A stretch of 64,000 bases of DNA from Stigmatella aurantiaca DW4/3-1 (lineage in GTDB: Bacteria; Myxococcota; Myxococcia; Myxococcales; Myxococcaceae): contig NC_014623.1 of the NCBI RefSeq assembly GCF_000165485.1, positions 7,334,893-7,398,892 on the forward strand, in the 5' to 3' direction. Under the pieces are notes generated by a model. It did no database searches, had not been told where the DNA came from, and was given only the letters and a program-made list of their open reading frames with translations. Below, piece after piece: positions 26,877 through 34,980 of the stretch. A program made the position numbers and the translations under genes. Every line of letters begins with the position of its first letter. The stretch's first letter is position 1.

Positions 26877-26935
26877 GTATCCGCTGCATGAGCCCCGTCT
26901 GGCGGAGCTGAGCCTGCGCGAGCAAGGTGTCGCGC

Positions 26936-27271
26936 ATGGCAAACGCGGAGCAGTGGAAGAAGCGAGTAGCGGACTGGCGCGCCAGCGGGCTGAGCGCGGC
27001 GGAGTATTGCAAGGGCCAGGAGTTCACGACGGGCCCGCTGTACCGGTGGTCCAGTCGGCTGGCGGAGGCAGCGGGTGGAGAGGCGAGCCCTCTGGTGCGA
27101 CTGGTGCGCGGCACGCAGCCCCCGGCTACCGCCGAGGCCGCGCCGCGAGCCGCCCAGGTCATCATCGAAGTGCAAGGCGCACGTGTCCTGGTTCCTCCTG
27201 GCGCGGACGTTGCGACGGTGGGGATGGTGCTGGCGGCGCTCGGGGTGGCAGACCGGAGCGTGGCGCGATGA
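26936..27271 (+). CDS. tnpA: IS66 accessory protein TnpA (copy 2)
   Basis: 111 aa from ATG 26936 with the same HTH pattern (EQWKKRVADWRASGLSAAEYC). It overlaps tnpB by ATGA at 27268. Confidence 0.92.
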   Translation: MANAEQWKKRVADWRASGLSAAEYCKGQEFTTGPLYRWSSRLAEAAGGEASPLVRLVRGTQPPATAEAAPRAAQVIIEVQGARVLVPPGADVATVGMVLAALGVADRSVAR

Positions 27272-27609
27272 TTCCGCACGGCGTCGAAATCTTCGTCGGG
27301 CTTCAGCCCATCGACTTGCGCTGGGGGTTCGAGCGGCTGGCGGGGCTGGTGGAGGAGCGGCTGGGCCGCCCGACGCGCAGCGGGGCGCTCTTCGTCTTCT
27401 TCGGCAAGCGGCGCACCGCGCTCAAGGTGCTCTTTTACGACGGCACGGGGCTGTGCCTTTTCTACAAGCGTCTGGACTCGGGCTGCTTCCAAGTGCCCGC
27501 CGGGCTGGCGGAGGGCGCCCAAAGCCTGGCGGTGGAGGAGCACGTGCTGGAGGAGTTGCTGGACGGGCTGCGCGTCGAGGCGCCGACTCGCGGCCCTCGC
27601 CCGCATTGA
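27268..27609 (+). CDS. tnpB: IS66 accessory protein TnpB (copy 2)
   Basis: 113 aa, closely like the copy at 25630: IDLRWGFERLAGLVEERL, LFVFFGKRRTALKVLFYD. Intact. Confidence 0.93.
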   Translation: MIPHGVEIFVGLQPIDLRWGFERLAGLVEERLGRPTRSGALFVFFGKRRTALKVLFYDGTGLCLFYKRLDSGCFQVPAGLAEGAQSLAVEEHVLEELLDGLRVEAPTRGPRPH

Positions 27610-27700
27610 GAGCAGCGCGCGCGGGGTCCGCACGCGGTGGTACCTACCCGTCAGGAGGGTGTCGACAGCGCGGATGTCAGGGGTTACAAGGCCGCCTCCG

Positions 27701-28195
27701 ATGCACGAGTCCACGGACGCCACCCAGGCGCGCATTGCCGAGTTGGAGGTGGCCCTGCTCGCGGAGCGGGCAGCCCTGGCCGCCGAGAGGCAGCGCAGCG
27801 CGCAGTTGGAGCAGGAGCGGGACGTACTGAAGGCCTCGCACGAGAGGCTGCGGCTGGAACTGGAGTTGCTCAAGCGCCGTCTCTTCGTGGCCAAGGCCGA
27901 GCGGGTGGACACCCGGCAACTGGAGCTGGAATTCGCCCAGAAGCTGCGGGCCCTGGAGGAGGTGGCCGACACGTTGGGCATGGCCTCGGGCGAGGTATCA
28001 GGGGGCGTGGGGAAGAAAAAGAAGCGCAAGCCAAAGGGCCGACGCGACTTGAAGAGTCTGCCGCTGGAGGAGAAGCGGGTGGAGATTACCGACCCCGTCT
28101 TCGACGCGCTGGTGGCCCAGGGCAAGGCCGAGCGAATCGGCTTCGAGGAGAGCTGCAAGCTGGCGTGGCAGCGGGGCGGCATGCGAAGGCCGTAA
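27701..28195 (+). pseudogene. tnpC: IS66 transposase TnpC, N-terminal fragment (copy 2)
   Basis: Begins at ATG 27701 with the coiled-coil leader and continues through KKKKRKPKGRRDLKSLPLEE and EITDPVFDALVAQGKAERIG, part of the zinc-binding region. It is truncated at the next IS66 terminus (28192), which supplies the stop. Confidence 0.82.
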
Positions 28196-28252
28196 GCCAC
28201 CGGTCCTGCCCAGGTAGTAGGAGGCCCGTGTCACGTGCAGGGTGGCGGCACG

Positions 28253-28627
28253 ATGAAGACCCGAGAAACGACGAGAGCGACTGCAGCCTCGTGGCAGGAG
28301 GAGGCACGGAGTGCGCGGTGGACGGAGGAGATAGCGGAGGCGGTGTTCCGAGCGCAGGAGGCCGAGGGCATTTCTCTGTGGGCATTCTGCCAGCGGCACG
28401 GGCTATCCTATGCACGGGTCCGGTTCTGGCAGCAGCGGCGCAGCCGCGAGCAGCAGCCGTTGTCCTTGGTTCCCGTGAGAGTGAGCGGGGCAGCGCTGCC
28501 GGATGAGAGTGGCGCGGGCGGCCTCGAGATGGAGGTGTCGGGAGTCCGCGTCCAGGTACGAGAGGGAGCCAGTCAGGAGCTGATTTCGCGGGTGGTGCGA
28601 GCGCTCAAGGAGAGCACGGCATGCTGA
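28253..28627 (+). CDS. tnpA: IS66 TnpA-like protein (copy 3)
   Basis: 124 aa from ATG 28253. HTH segment WTEEIAEAVFRAQEAEGISL, WAFCQRHGLSYARVRFWQQR; C-terminal beta part as in TnpA. Overlaps tnpB by 7 nt. Confidence 0.88.
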   Translation: MKTRETTRATAASWQEEARSARWTEEIAEAVFRAQEAEGISLWAFCQRHGLSYARVRFWQQRRSREQQPLSLVPVRVSGAALPDESGAGGLEMEVSGVRVQVREGASQELISRVVRALKESTAC

Positions 28628-28962
28628 GACTGCCGGAGTCGGTGCGAATCTTCGTGGCCAGCGCGCCCACGGACATGCGCAAGCAAGCCGATGGGCTGTC
28701 CGCGCTGGTGAAGGGCGTGCTGGGAGCAGAGCCGCGTTCCGGTCACCTCTTCGTGTTCTTCAACCGGGGCAAGGACATCATCCGTATCCTGTTCTGGGAC
28801 AGCAACGGCTTCTGCGTGGTGAGCAAGCGTCTGGAGGCGGGACGCTTCCGGGTGCCGGAGGTGGCTGAGGGCCAAGCCTCGGTGAGCCTGGAGGCCAAGC
28901 AACTGGTGGAGGTGCTCTCGCTGGTGGAAGCGGCGCGTGCGCGTCGGCGTCCGGTGCACTGA
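28621..28962 (+). CDS. tnpB: IS66 TnpB (copy 3)
   Basis: 113 aa: RIFVASAPTDMRKQADGLSA, HLFVFFNRGKDIIRILFWD, GFCVVSKRLEAGRF, the classical IS66 Orf2 pattern. Intact. Confidence 0.95.
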   Translation: MLRLPESVRIFVASAPTDMRKQADGLSALVKGVLGAEPRSGHLFVFFNRGKDIIRILFWDSNGFCVVSKRLEAGRFRVPEVAEGQASVSLEAKQLVEVLSLVEAARARRRPVH

Positions 28963-29029
28963 GGGGCGCAGGACGCAGCAGGGCTTTTCAGTTGCGGCCT
29001 ACCTCAGAGGTTGGCATAGCTGGGCGCGC

Positions 29030-30700
29030 ATGACGACGCCCGCGACAGTAGCTGATGAGGCCGGTGAGCTGGAGAGGGAGCAGCAGGCTCCCAGTGAGCT
29101 TGAAGGCGTGCGCGCCTACGTGTTGAGGCTGTTGGAGCAGGGCCAGGGCCTCCAGGCCATTGAGATGTTGGTGGACCTCCTGGCCCGGCTGCAGGAGGCG
29201 CACACCTCCACGGCGCAGCGGCTCAAGGAGGCGCTCCGCCAGCTGGACGGGCGCCGCAGTGAGAAGACGCCGGCCAACGAGCTCCAGTTGCTGTTGTCCT
29301 TCCTGAGCGCGGAGGGCGCTGCGCCCACGGTCTCCGAAACGACGCAGCAGACACCGCCCTCGCCGTCGGCCCCGTCCTTTGCCTCGGGTTCTGCGGACGG
29401 CACGGGTAACAAGCCGCCGCCCCGCCGACAGGCTCCTCGTGGGGCTCAGGCCCTGCCGGCGCACCTGGAGCGGCGCGAGGTGGTGGTGCCCGTCCCCCCC
29501 GAGCAGAGAGCCTGCCCCAGCTGTGGCCAGCAGCGCACTCCCATGGGCGAGGAAGTCAGCCAGCGGCTGGAGTTGGAGCCGGCGCGCTTCTTCGTCCAGG
29601 TGGAGAAGCGGCCCAAGCTCTCCTGCACCCGGTGCAAGGAGGGTGTCGTCTGTGCGCCAGCCGCCGAAGCCCCGCTGCCGGGTGCCTTGCCGGGCCCCGG
29701 CCTGCTGGCCCAACTGCTGGTGGGCAAGTACCGAGATGGGCTGCCGCTGCATCGCCAGCAGGCCATTTTCGACAAGCGCTACGGAGTGAAGCTGCCGCCC
29801 TCCACACTGGGAGACTGGCTGGCCGGGGCATGCGACGTACTGCCTCCCCTGGTGCAGCGGCTCAAGCAGAAAACCCTCCAGGACTTCCTCGTCCAGACGG
29901 ACGACACGGGCCTGCGCGTGCTGGACAAGGACGACCCGCGCGGCATCAAACGCGGCCACCTCTGGCCCTACGTCGGCGAGGGCGGCAACCTCTTCGTCGA
30001 GTACACTCCTGACTGGAGTGGGGAGGGCCCCCAGAAAATCCTCTCGGCGCGTCAGGGCTACATTCAGGCCGACGGCTACGCGGGTTATGACGCCCTGTTC
30101 ACTGCCACCTCTCCCCGCACGGAGGTGGCGTGCTGGATGCACGCTCGGCGCGGCTTCGAGAAGGCTTTCCGGGCAGGAGAGCCTCGCGCCGCTCTGGTGC
30201 TTTCCCACATTCAGCAGTTGTACGCCGTCGAGCGCGAAGCCACCGAGCGCGGGCTGTCTCCCCAACAGCGCGGCCAACTGCGCCTGGAGAAAAGCGCCTC
30301 CGTCTACACAGACACCTTCGCCCTGCTGGAACAGCTCAAGCCCCAGGTGGCTCCCAAAACTCCGCTGGGCAAGGCCATCACCTACGCCCAGAACCGGTAT
30401 CTCCCCCTCGGCCGCTTCCTCGAGGACGGTCGCCTGCCGCTGGACAACGGGGAGGTGGAGCGCCTCATCCGGCTGATTGCCATCGGCCGCAACAACTACC
30501 TGTTCGCTGGCAGCGACGCCGCAGGTCAACGCGCAGCTCTCGCTTACACCCTGGTGCTCAGCTGTTACCGGCTCGGCATGGACCCGTGGGCCTACCTGCG
30601 CGACGTGTTGCCCAAGCTGGGCGACACCCGCTTCCCGGCCGCACGCCTCGCGGAGCTCTTGCCTGAGGCCTGGCTCCAGCAGCAACGCCAGCAGATGTAG
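29030..30700 (+). CDS. tnpC: IS66 transposase TnpC (copy 3)
   Basis: 556 aa from ATG 29030. N-terminal helical leader, Pro-rich linker, zinc-finger pair (CPSCGQQRTP and CTRCKEGVVC), then the DDE domain: DFLVQTDDTGLRVLD, YIQADGYAGYDALF, and the Glu in LPLDNGEVERLIRLIAIGRNN, with an IS66 C-terminal tail (GMDPWAYLRDVLPKL). Intact and probably active. Confidence 0.95.
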   Translation: MTTPATVADEAGELEREQQAPSELEGVRAYVLRLLEQGQGLQAIEMLVDLLARLQEAHTSTAQRLKEALRQLDGRRSEKTPANELQLLLSFLSAEGAAPTVSETTQQTPPSPSAPSFASGSADGTGNKPPPRRQAPRGAQALPAHLERREVVVPVPPEQRACPSCGQQRTPMGEEVSQRLELEPARFFVQVEKRPKLSCTRCKEGVVCAPAAEAPLPGALPGPGLLAQLLVGKYRDGLPLHRQQAIFDKRYGVKLPPSTLGDWLAGACDVLPPLVQRLKQKTLQDFLVQTDDTGLRVLDKDDPRGIKRGHLWPYVGEGGNLFVEYTPDWSGEGPQKILSARQGYIQADGYAGYDALFTATSPRTEVACWMHARRGFEKAFRAGEPRAALVLSHIQQLYAVEREATERGLSPQQRGQLRLEKSASVYTDTFALLEQLKPQVAPKTPLGKAITYAQNRYLPLGRFLEDGRLPLDNGEVERLIRLIAIGRNNYLFAGSDAAGQRAALAYTLVLSCYRLGMDPWAYLRDVLPKLGDTRFPAARLAELLPEAWLQQQRQQM

Positions 30701-30782
30701 GCTTGTCGGTCCCTCTTCCATCACCGCTCAGGGGTACCACCCCCAAGGTACTCATGCGACCTGAGCAGGACCGGTGGCTTAC

Positions 30783-31269
30783 GGAGCGTATCGGGGCTGG
30801 CAGGCATCGCCAGGGGCTTGAGAAGCCTGGCCCCCGCTTCGGCCCCGGCTGTCATGCCCACCGCACACTGGGCTGTGGCCAGCCGTCGTGTCCGCCGAGC
30901 CCGAGCCGCCAAAAGGCGGGACACTGGCTCGGTAAAGGTGCGCCGAGAGCACTCTGGATTGCGGCAGTAGAAGCGGCGCACCCGCAGCTCAAGCTGAACT
31001 GGGCGCCCTGCGCATAGCAGATCGGTGGGGTGCCGGACGTAGGTGCTGTGGGGCGCGGTGCTGCGACTCTTGCAGGAGGGGCACTGCGCGCCCACGGACT
31101 CGGAACGCACTGTCAGGAGGGCTTGGGCGGAGCCGCTGCGCGCCACTCGCTCTACGTGGCAGCCCGGTATCGAATACAACGATGTCATCTTCGATTGTAA
31201 CCGCTTCACCGGCAGCCTACTGCCTTGGCCGGTTCCTCAGGCTGGCTCCACACAAAGTGCGGGAGAGCC
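30783..31269 (-). pseudogene. ISL3-family element remnant with transposase N-terminus
   Basis: From ATG 31188 the minus strand reads MTSLYSIPGCHVERV, AQCPSCKSRSTAPHS, RRFYCRNPECSRRTF, the zinc-binding N-terminus of ISL3 transposases, ending where the IS66 copy 3 terminus begins (30782). The outer end of the element is GGCTCTCCCGCACTTTGTGT at 31269. The catalytic domain is lost. Confidence 0.8.
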
Positions 31270-31371
31270 GGTTTTGTGGACACCCCTGTGGATCCTGGAC
31301 TCATGCGGACGGCGGCACGAGCGGGGCTCACCTGCTCGCCGCCTCTGAATCACACGAAGTGCGGGAGAGCC
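31270..31371. repeat. Degenerate ISL3-end MITE-like copy
   Basis: Related, in opposite orientation, to the 13053-13154 element: shared GGACGGCGGCACGAGCGGGG core (one base off) and right end CACACGAAGTGCGGGAGAGCC at 31351-31371. The left terminus is altered. It adjoins the ISL3 remnant directly. Confidence 0.55.
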
Positions 31372-31454
31372 CCCAAATCAGGGCAAGCCCACACCCCCAT
31401 CGAGGAATCTATCGACAGGGTAGGCTGCGGGTTTCCATTCAACTGCTCTCGGCG

Positions 31455-31841
31455 TTACTCGGGGGTAGGTGAATCTACTTCCTGCGGCGTGAAGGAGGGC
31501 ACGAGTGTCAGCTTCATCTCCGCCCGCTTCCCGACGGCTAACGTCTTCCCAGCCACCTTCACGAGAGTTCCCCAGGAAGACAGCTGTTGGTTCCGCAGCC
31601 ACTCCTCAGCACGTGCCATATCTGGGAAGACATGTGCAGGATCGACTCCGGAGGGAGCAGCTCTGTCAGTGTCGCGGAGGTACTCACGAAAAGCCGTGAG
31701 CTGGCCGGTCACATAAAGATAGTGGAGCGCGTTCGCTGCGGTACTGAGCGCATCGCGCGCAGTGTCAGGAACATGTTCTACCGCACCCTCAAGGGCATGG
31801 CACAGGGATTCAAATTCGAAGTCTTCGGGTCGTGTCGTCAA
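31455..31841 (-). CDS. Hypothetical 128-aa protein, partner of the upstream lipoprotein
   Basis: Not recognised. Soluble, no signal peptide. It starts MTTRPEDFEFESLCHALEGA, includes AANALHYLYVTGQLTAFREY and a HVFPDMARAEEWLRNQQLSS segment that resembles LTFSDMKTAQDWLNRNKAEV in the lipoprotein encoded 11 bp upstream. The tandem, co-directional arrangement of a secreted lipoprotein with a small cytoplasmic protein is reminiscent of myxobacterial toxin-immunity pairs, but no toxin domain can be named. Confidence 0.6.
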   Translation of the reverse strand: MTTRPEDFEFESLCHALEGAVEHVPDTARDALSTAANALHYLYVTGQLTAFREYLRDTDRAAPSGVDPAHVFPDMARAEEWLRNQQLSSWGTLVKVAGKTLAVGKRAEMKLTLVPSFTPQEVDSPTPE

Positions 31842-31852
31842 GAGCCTGCTCC

Positions 31853-32389
31853 TCAGAGTGCCGCGAGAGGAATCAGCACCAGCACGCCCGCCCCTGCCGT
31901 GCCAATGACAAAGGCAGCCCCAGCCACTAGGACAATGCTACCCACCAGCACCTCCGCCTTGTTCCGGTTGAGCCAGTCCTGGGCGGTTTTCATATCCGAG
32001 AACGTCAAAGGCTGAGCCTCCGTCTCCTTTATACATTGCATGTACTCTTCCCGGCATTTCTCCGTGCAGTAGTTGTGGTGTTGCGCGCCACCACGCTTGC
32101 GTGGCCAGGGAGGTTTCGAGTTCCAGCACCGTTCGAAACAAGCGATCTGCTCTGCCGCACAGTTGCGTGAGCCAGTGCCCACAAACACGGCTTCGAAGGT
32201 GCGCGATTCGCGAGGGGCTTGCCTCGACTCATGCGGCAGCGCTCCCCCCTTAAGCCGTACCGCCTCAGAGTTGCCACGCAACATGGGCTGGGCGTTTTGG
32301 CATGCCGCGAGCACGAGAAGCAGTGCGGTTGAGGAGCATCTGAATTGAATACTGCATACATGGGTAACCGATGATGAAGAGGTTCTCAA
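31853..32389 (-). CDS. Cysteine-rich lipoprotein, myxobacterial family, possible polymorphic-toxin type
   Basis: 178 aa if translation begins at TTG 32389. The signal region TALLLVLAAC gives a lipobox Cys. The middle has CAAEQIACFERCWNSKPPWP and YCTEKCREEYMQC, a six-Cys pattern I associate with a myxobacterial lipoprotein family. The C-terminus is a hydrophobic hairpin-like segment (VLVGSIVLVAGAAFVIGTAGAG). Architecture recalls SitA-like lipoproteins exchanged between cells, but that is inference. The start is uncertain: no ATG or GTG precedes the signal in frame. It sits near the right end of the integrative element. Confidence 0.6.
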   Translation of the reverse strand: MRTSSSSVTHVCSIQFRCSSTALLLVLAACQNAQPMLRGNSEAVRLKGGALPHESRQAPRESRTFEAVFVGTGSRNCAAEQIACFERCWNSKPPWPRKRGGAQHHNYCTEKCREEYMQCIKETEAQPLTFSDMKTAQDWLNRNKAEVLVGSIVLVAGAAFVIGTAGAGVLVLIPLAAL

Positions 32390-32691
32390 GCGGCCCCATA
32401 CTGCCAGTTAGAGCCGAGGCTCGGTACTCAATACTTGGTGGAACGGAGTTCGAACCTTCTCACGCGGGCGCGGACCGGAAGCTGGAGGACGCGAGCCCTG
32501 CGCCTGAGAGGATGTTGATCAGGGGCAAGCAGGCAGGCTGCTTTCGGGCAGCATTCCTCAGCGTCTTGCGCTTACCGAGCCGCTGGTCAAGCCCTGGTAG
32601 ACGGTGGAGGGCCCAGTGCGCCGAGGAGCAGTCTTGAGCGGTTCCCGGTTCCCGCCGTAGGGGCGGGAACTGGGAACCACCGGCCCGAGCA
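32390..32691. other. Intergenic region before the xis-like gene
   Basis: No gene is supported. From 32617 to about 32705 the sequence is repeated, slightly diverged, at 50316-50404, including the hairpin annotated separately and the C-terminal codons of the xis-like gene. Confidence 0.5.
32640..32678 (-). terminator. Strong hairpin downstream of the xis-like gene
   Basis: A 17-bp inverted repeat (GGTTCCCGGTTCCCGCC at 32640-32656, partner at 32662-32678, one G-T pair) with a 5-nt loop, 14 bp after the stop codon. No T run. The same hairpin is preserved at 50339-50377. Confidence 0.55.
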
Positions 32692-32943
32692 TCAGCGCCG
32701 CCCCCGGGCGAGAAGCGCCTCAAGCGACGCCACTGGAATGCGGATGGAGCCTCCCACCCACACCCGCTCCAATTCTCCGCGCTCCAAGAGCGCATAGACC
32801 GTGGCCCGGCAGACGGCCAGTTCCGCCGCCACCTCGCGCACCGTGAGCAGCGGCGGGGCCGCTGGCCGCACCAAGGTCCGCACCACCGGCGCACCACGGC
32901 CAGTCGAAAGGGTGGAAACCCTGCTAAGCGGCACCGCCGCCAT
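32692..32943 (-). CDS. AlpA/Xis-like helix-turn-helix protein
   Basis: 83 aa from ATG 32943; an upstream open frame exists but runs antisense into the tRNA remnant. The excisionase-type (MerR-like) winged-helix pattern is clear: LLTVREVAAELAVCRATVYALL, then ERGELERVWVGGSIRIPVAS and LEALLARGRR. Such proteins aid excision or regulate the integrase of genomic islands. Its place 80 bp inside the right attachment-site repeat supports that role. No integrase gene was found between the repeats, so the element may depend on another integrase or have lost its own. Confidence 0.8.
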   Translation of the reverse strand: MAAVPLSRVSTLSTGRGAPVVRTLVRPAAPPLLTVREVAAELAVCRATVYALLERGELERVWVGGSIRIPVASLEALLARGRR

Positions 32944-33022
32944 AGGCTGCGAATCTCTTGTACTTTCCGCAGGTTGCGAAGCCCTGCCAGGGCTTGCCAC
33001 CCCTTGCCAACCGTCCCCACCC

Positions 33023-33067
33023 CGGCTCATAACCGATTGGTCCCCGGTTCGAATCCGGGAGGGCCCA
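33023..33067. other. Putative attachment site, right copy (tRNA 3' fragment)
   Basis: An exact 45-bp copy of 4227-4271. Upstream sequence does not complete a cloverleaf, so this is a tRNA 3' fragment and not a gene. Together with the left copy it bounds 28.8 kb. Confidence 0.75.
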
Positions 33068-33405
33068 CTCTTCGTAACCCTTCCCCACGCCTCGGGATTC
33101 TCCTCCGGGGCGGTGGGGCGGAAGGCGGCCCTCTCGGAGTTCCGCACCAGATGCCAAGCTGCCTTTCTGAATTCGGCAAAGATGGCAGGGCCAACAAACC
33201 ATCGAGGAGTGCAAGTGAATGGACGTGCAGCACTGGCCTTCTTCGTGAGCCTGCTGCTGCCTCTGCCACTCGTCTTCTTGCTGAGCGGTGGGCTGCTGCC
33301 CGGCTTGCGTAAAGGCAGTCCTGCATCGACAGCCAATGCACCCAGGACTCCGAGTGTCCCGAAGACCAGATCTGCCGTCCCATCGCTTCTTCGGGCGACG
33401 GCCCC

Positions 33406-33957
33406 TTGGTCAGGCTCTGCATCCCCACGGGCGTGAGGAAAGAAGGCGAGCACTGCATCGAACTGCCGGAAACCCGGGAAGCCGCCTGCGCGCCCGGGCT
33501 TCTCTGTGGCGCAAAGGAGGGATGGTGCGCCCGGCCATGCCGGAAGACAGATGCGACGGTGTGCCCTGAGGGCTTTTTCTGCGCGGACACGGTGCCAGAG
33601 CCCCTGTGCCTGCCCACATACAAGGCCAACGGGTGCCCGCCAGGGCAGCGTTGCATTCATGGTGCCGAAGGCGCCTCCACGTGCGCGGAAGTTTACGGAC
33701 CTGATTGCCAACAGAATCCTTGTCCCAGAGCCGGTGAGTGCCACGTGAGCCACGACTCGACGCGCCCCGGCAAAGTGTGGATGGAATGCGTTGAGCGGTG
33801 TGGTGAAGGCTACCCTCCCTGCAGTGCGGGGCTGATCTGCGATGCCTGGGTGTGCAGAGTCCCTTGCAATTCGCAAGATCCTCATCCCTGTATGAAAGGC
33901 TACCTTTGCAAGCAGCACAGGTCCGGAAGGCCCGAGGTTTGCCAACCGGAATCATAG
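33406..33957 (+). CDS. Cysteine-rich secreted protein, copy B, probably frameshifted
   Basis: Same as the gene at 4610 but with one 18-bp unit fewer, so the sequence near the C-terminus reads CNSQDPHPCM with no extra RNSQDP. The signal-peptide-like segment again lies in a different frame (GTG at 33215) and the blocking TAA is conserved, so the frameshift predates the duplication or the mature part uses an internal start. Confidence 0.5.
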   Translation: MVRLCIPTGVRKEGEHCIELPETREAACAPGLLCGAKEGWCARPCRKTDATVCPEGFFCADTVPEPLCLPTYKANGCPPGQRCIHGAEGASTCAEVYGPDCQQNPCPRAGECHVSHDSTRPGKVWMECVERCGEGYPPCSAGLICDAWVCRVPCNSQDPHPCMKGYLCKQHRSGRPEVCQPES

Positions 33958-34052
33958 CCGAGTTCCTCTCGGGGTGCCCGCTGGATGGGACTCAAACACC
34001 ACCACCCTCTTGGGTCTGATAGTCTGGGGGTTACCTGGGAGGTTCCCCCGCA

Positions 34053-34967
34053 TTGCTCCAACCCTGCATCTTTCCCGTCGCACTTGCCGCCTTGCTGATG
34101 AACCTTCCTGCTGCGGCACAGGCCGCGCCCGTAGAAGGCCCAGCCCCACGCTCCATCGTGCTCACGGGCAAAGCGGGCGAGTCTCCCTTGCTCTACCTCG
34201 CGCCTGGCACCTTCACTTTCATCCTCTTGGACGCTCCGATCCTCCGCGAGTCCGTCGAGGTGGAGGACCGTGCCCACTTTGCCCGGGTGGATCCATCCGA
34301 TCAGGGCATCACGCTTGCGCTCAGGGCGCCACTGGCGCCCACGGAGCGGCTGACGCTCCGGTTCACCTATCGCGAAGGTTCCCCTTCAAGTGCCGTGCTT
34401 CTGCTCACGGGGCGAGCCGGTGAGGTGGACACCGTGGTCAATGTGAGCCGCCCGCCGCAAACCGTGGAGGCGTGCCATGTGGAACTGTCCGTCACACGCG
34501 AGCGCTGCGAGAAACAAGGCCAGGAATTGGAGGCGTTGAGGGCCCGCTCGCTGACAGTGAGTCCAGCGGCCGTGGCGCTCGCGGAACTCGTGGACGACAA
34601 CGGCATGAAGGCTGGGAATCTTAAGAAATCATGTCTCGATGCGCCGGGAGAGTTTCTCCCCATCCGGTGCAGGGCGCTCGGGGCATCCACGTGGACCGTG
34701 GTTGTCTTCGAAGTGAGCAACGGCGGGGAGGCGCCTTGGGCGCCCGCGTGGGCCGAAGTCACGCCCGGCTCCGAAGGGGTGCCACGCCGCGCCCGTGCGG
34801 TGCTCGCCAGCCGGGCCACCGTTCTCCCAGGGAAGGAGGTGAGCGTGGCTGTCGAGGTGGAAATGCCAGTGCGTAAGCCGCAAGAATGGCTGGAGGCGCC
34901 GCACACGTTGCGGCTGTGTGACGCCGCCGGAAGCCGCTGTCTGTCCCTCTCCCAGGTGAGGCTGTAG
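34053..34967 (+). CDS. DUF2381 family secreted protein, copy B
   Basis: 304 aa, TTG start at 34053, same layout as copy A. About 29 substitutions separate the two, clustered in the middle (SAVLLLTGRAGEVDTVVNV; CHVELSVTRERCEKQGQELE) and C-terminal part. Substitutions are spread over the whole mature protein with no stops, so both copies look maintained and may have diverged in specificity. The adjacent kinase start is 14 bp downstream. Confidence 0.85.
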   Translation: MLQPCIFPVALAALLMNLPAAAQAAPVEGPAPRSIVLTGKAGESPLLYLAPGTFTFILLDAPILRESVEVEDRAHFARVDPSDQGITLALRAPLAPTERLTLRFTYREGSPSSAVLLLTGRAGEVDTVVNVSRPPQTVEACHVELSVTRERCEKQGQELEALRARSLTVSPAAVALAELVDDNGMKAGNLKKSCLDAPGEFLPIRCRALGASTWTVVVFEVSNGGEAPWAPAWAEVTPGSEGVPRRARAVLASRATVLPGKEVSVAVEVEMPVRKPQEWLEAPHTLRLCDAAGSRCLSLSQVRL

Positions 34968-34980
34968 CAACAAGCGAGAG

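Larger units (their letters stand above)
26877..28191. mobile_element. IS66-family element, partial (copy 2)
   Basis: Same left terminus as copy 1 and the same gene order, about 80 percent alike by eye. tnpC is cut at 28192 by the left end of a third, different IS66-type element. Confidence 0.85.
28192..30782. mobile_element. IS66-family insertion sequence, complete (copy 3, different subtype)
   Basis: 2591 bp between inverted ends starting GTAAGCCACCGGTCCTGC (left at 28192, right ending at 30782). All three genes are intact. The 8-bp flanks differ (CGAAGGCC left, GGAGCGTA right), so the present neighbours are not the two halves of one insertion site; a deletion or recombination has occurred since. 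Confidence 0.9.

Noticed and set aside
33023-33067. A second tRNA gene
   Set aside because: Only the anticodon-to-3' part is present; the upstream bases cannot form acceptor or D stems.
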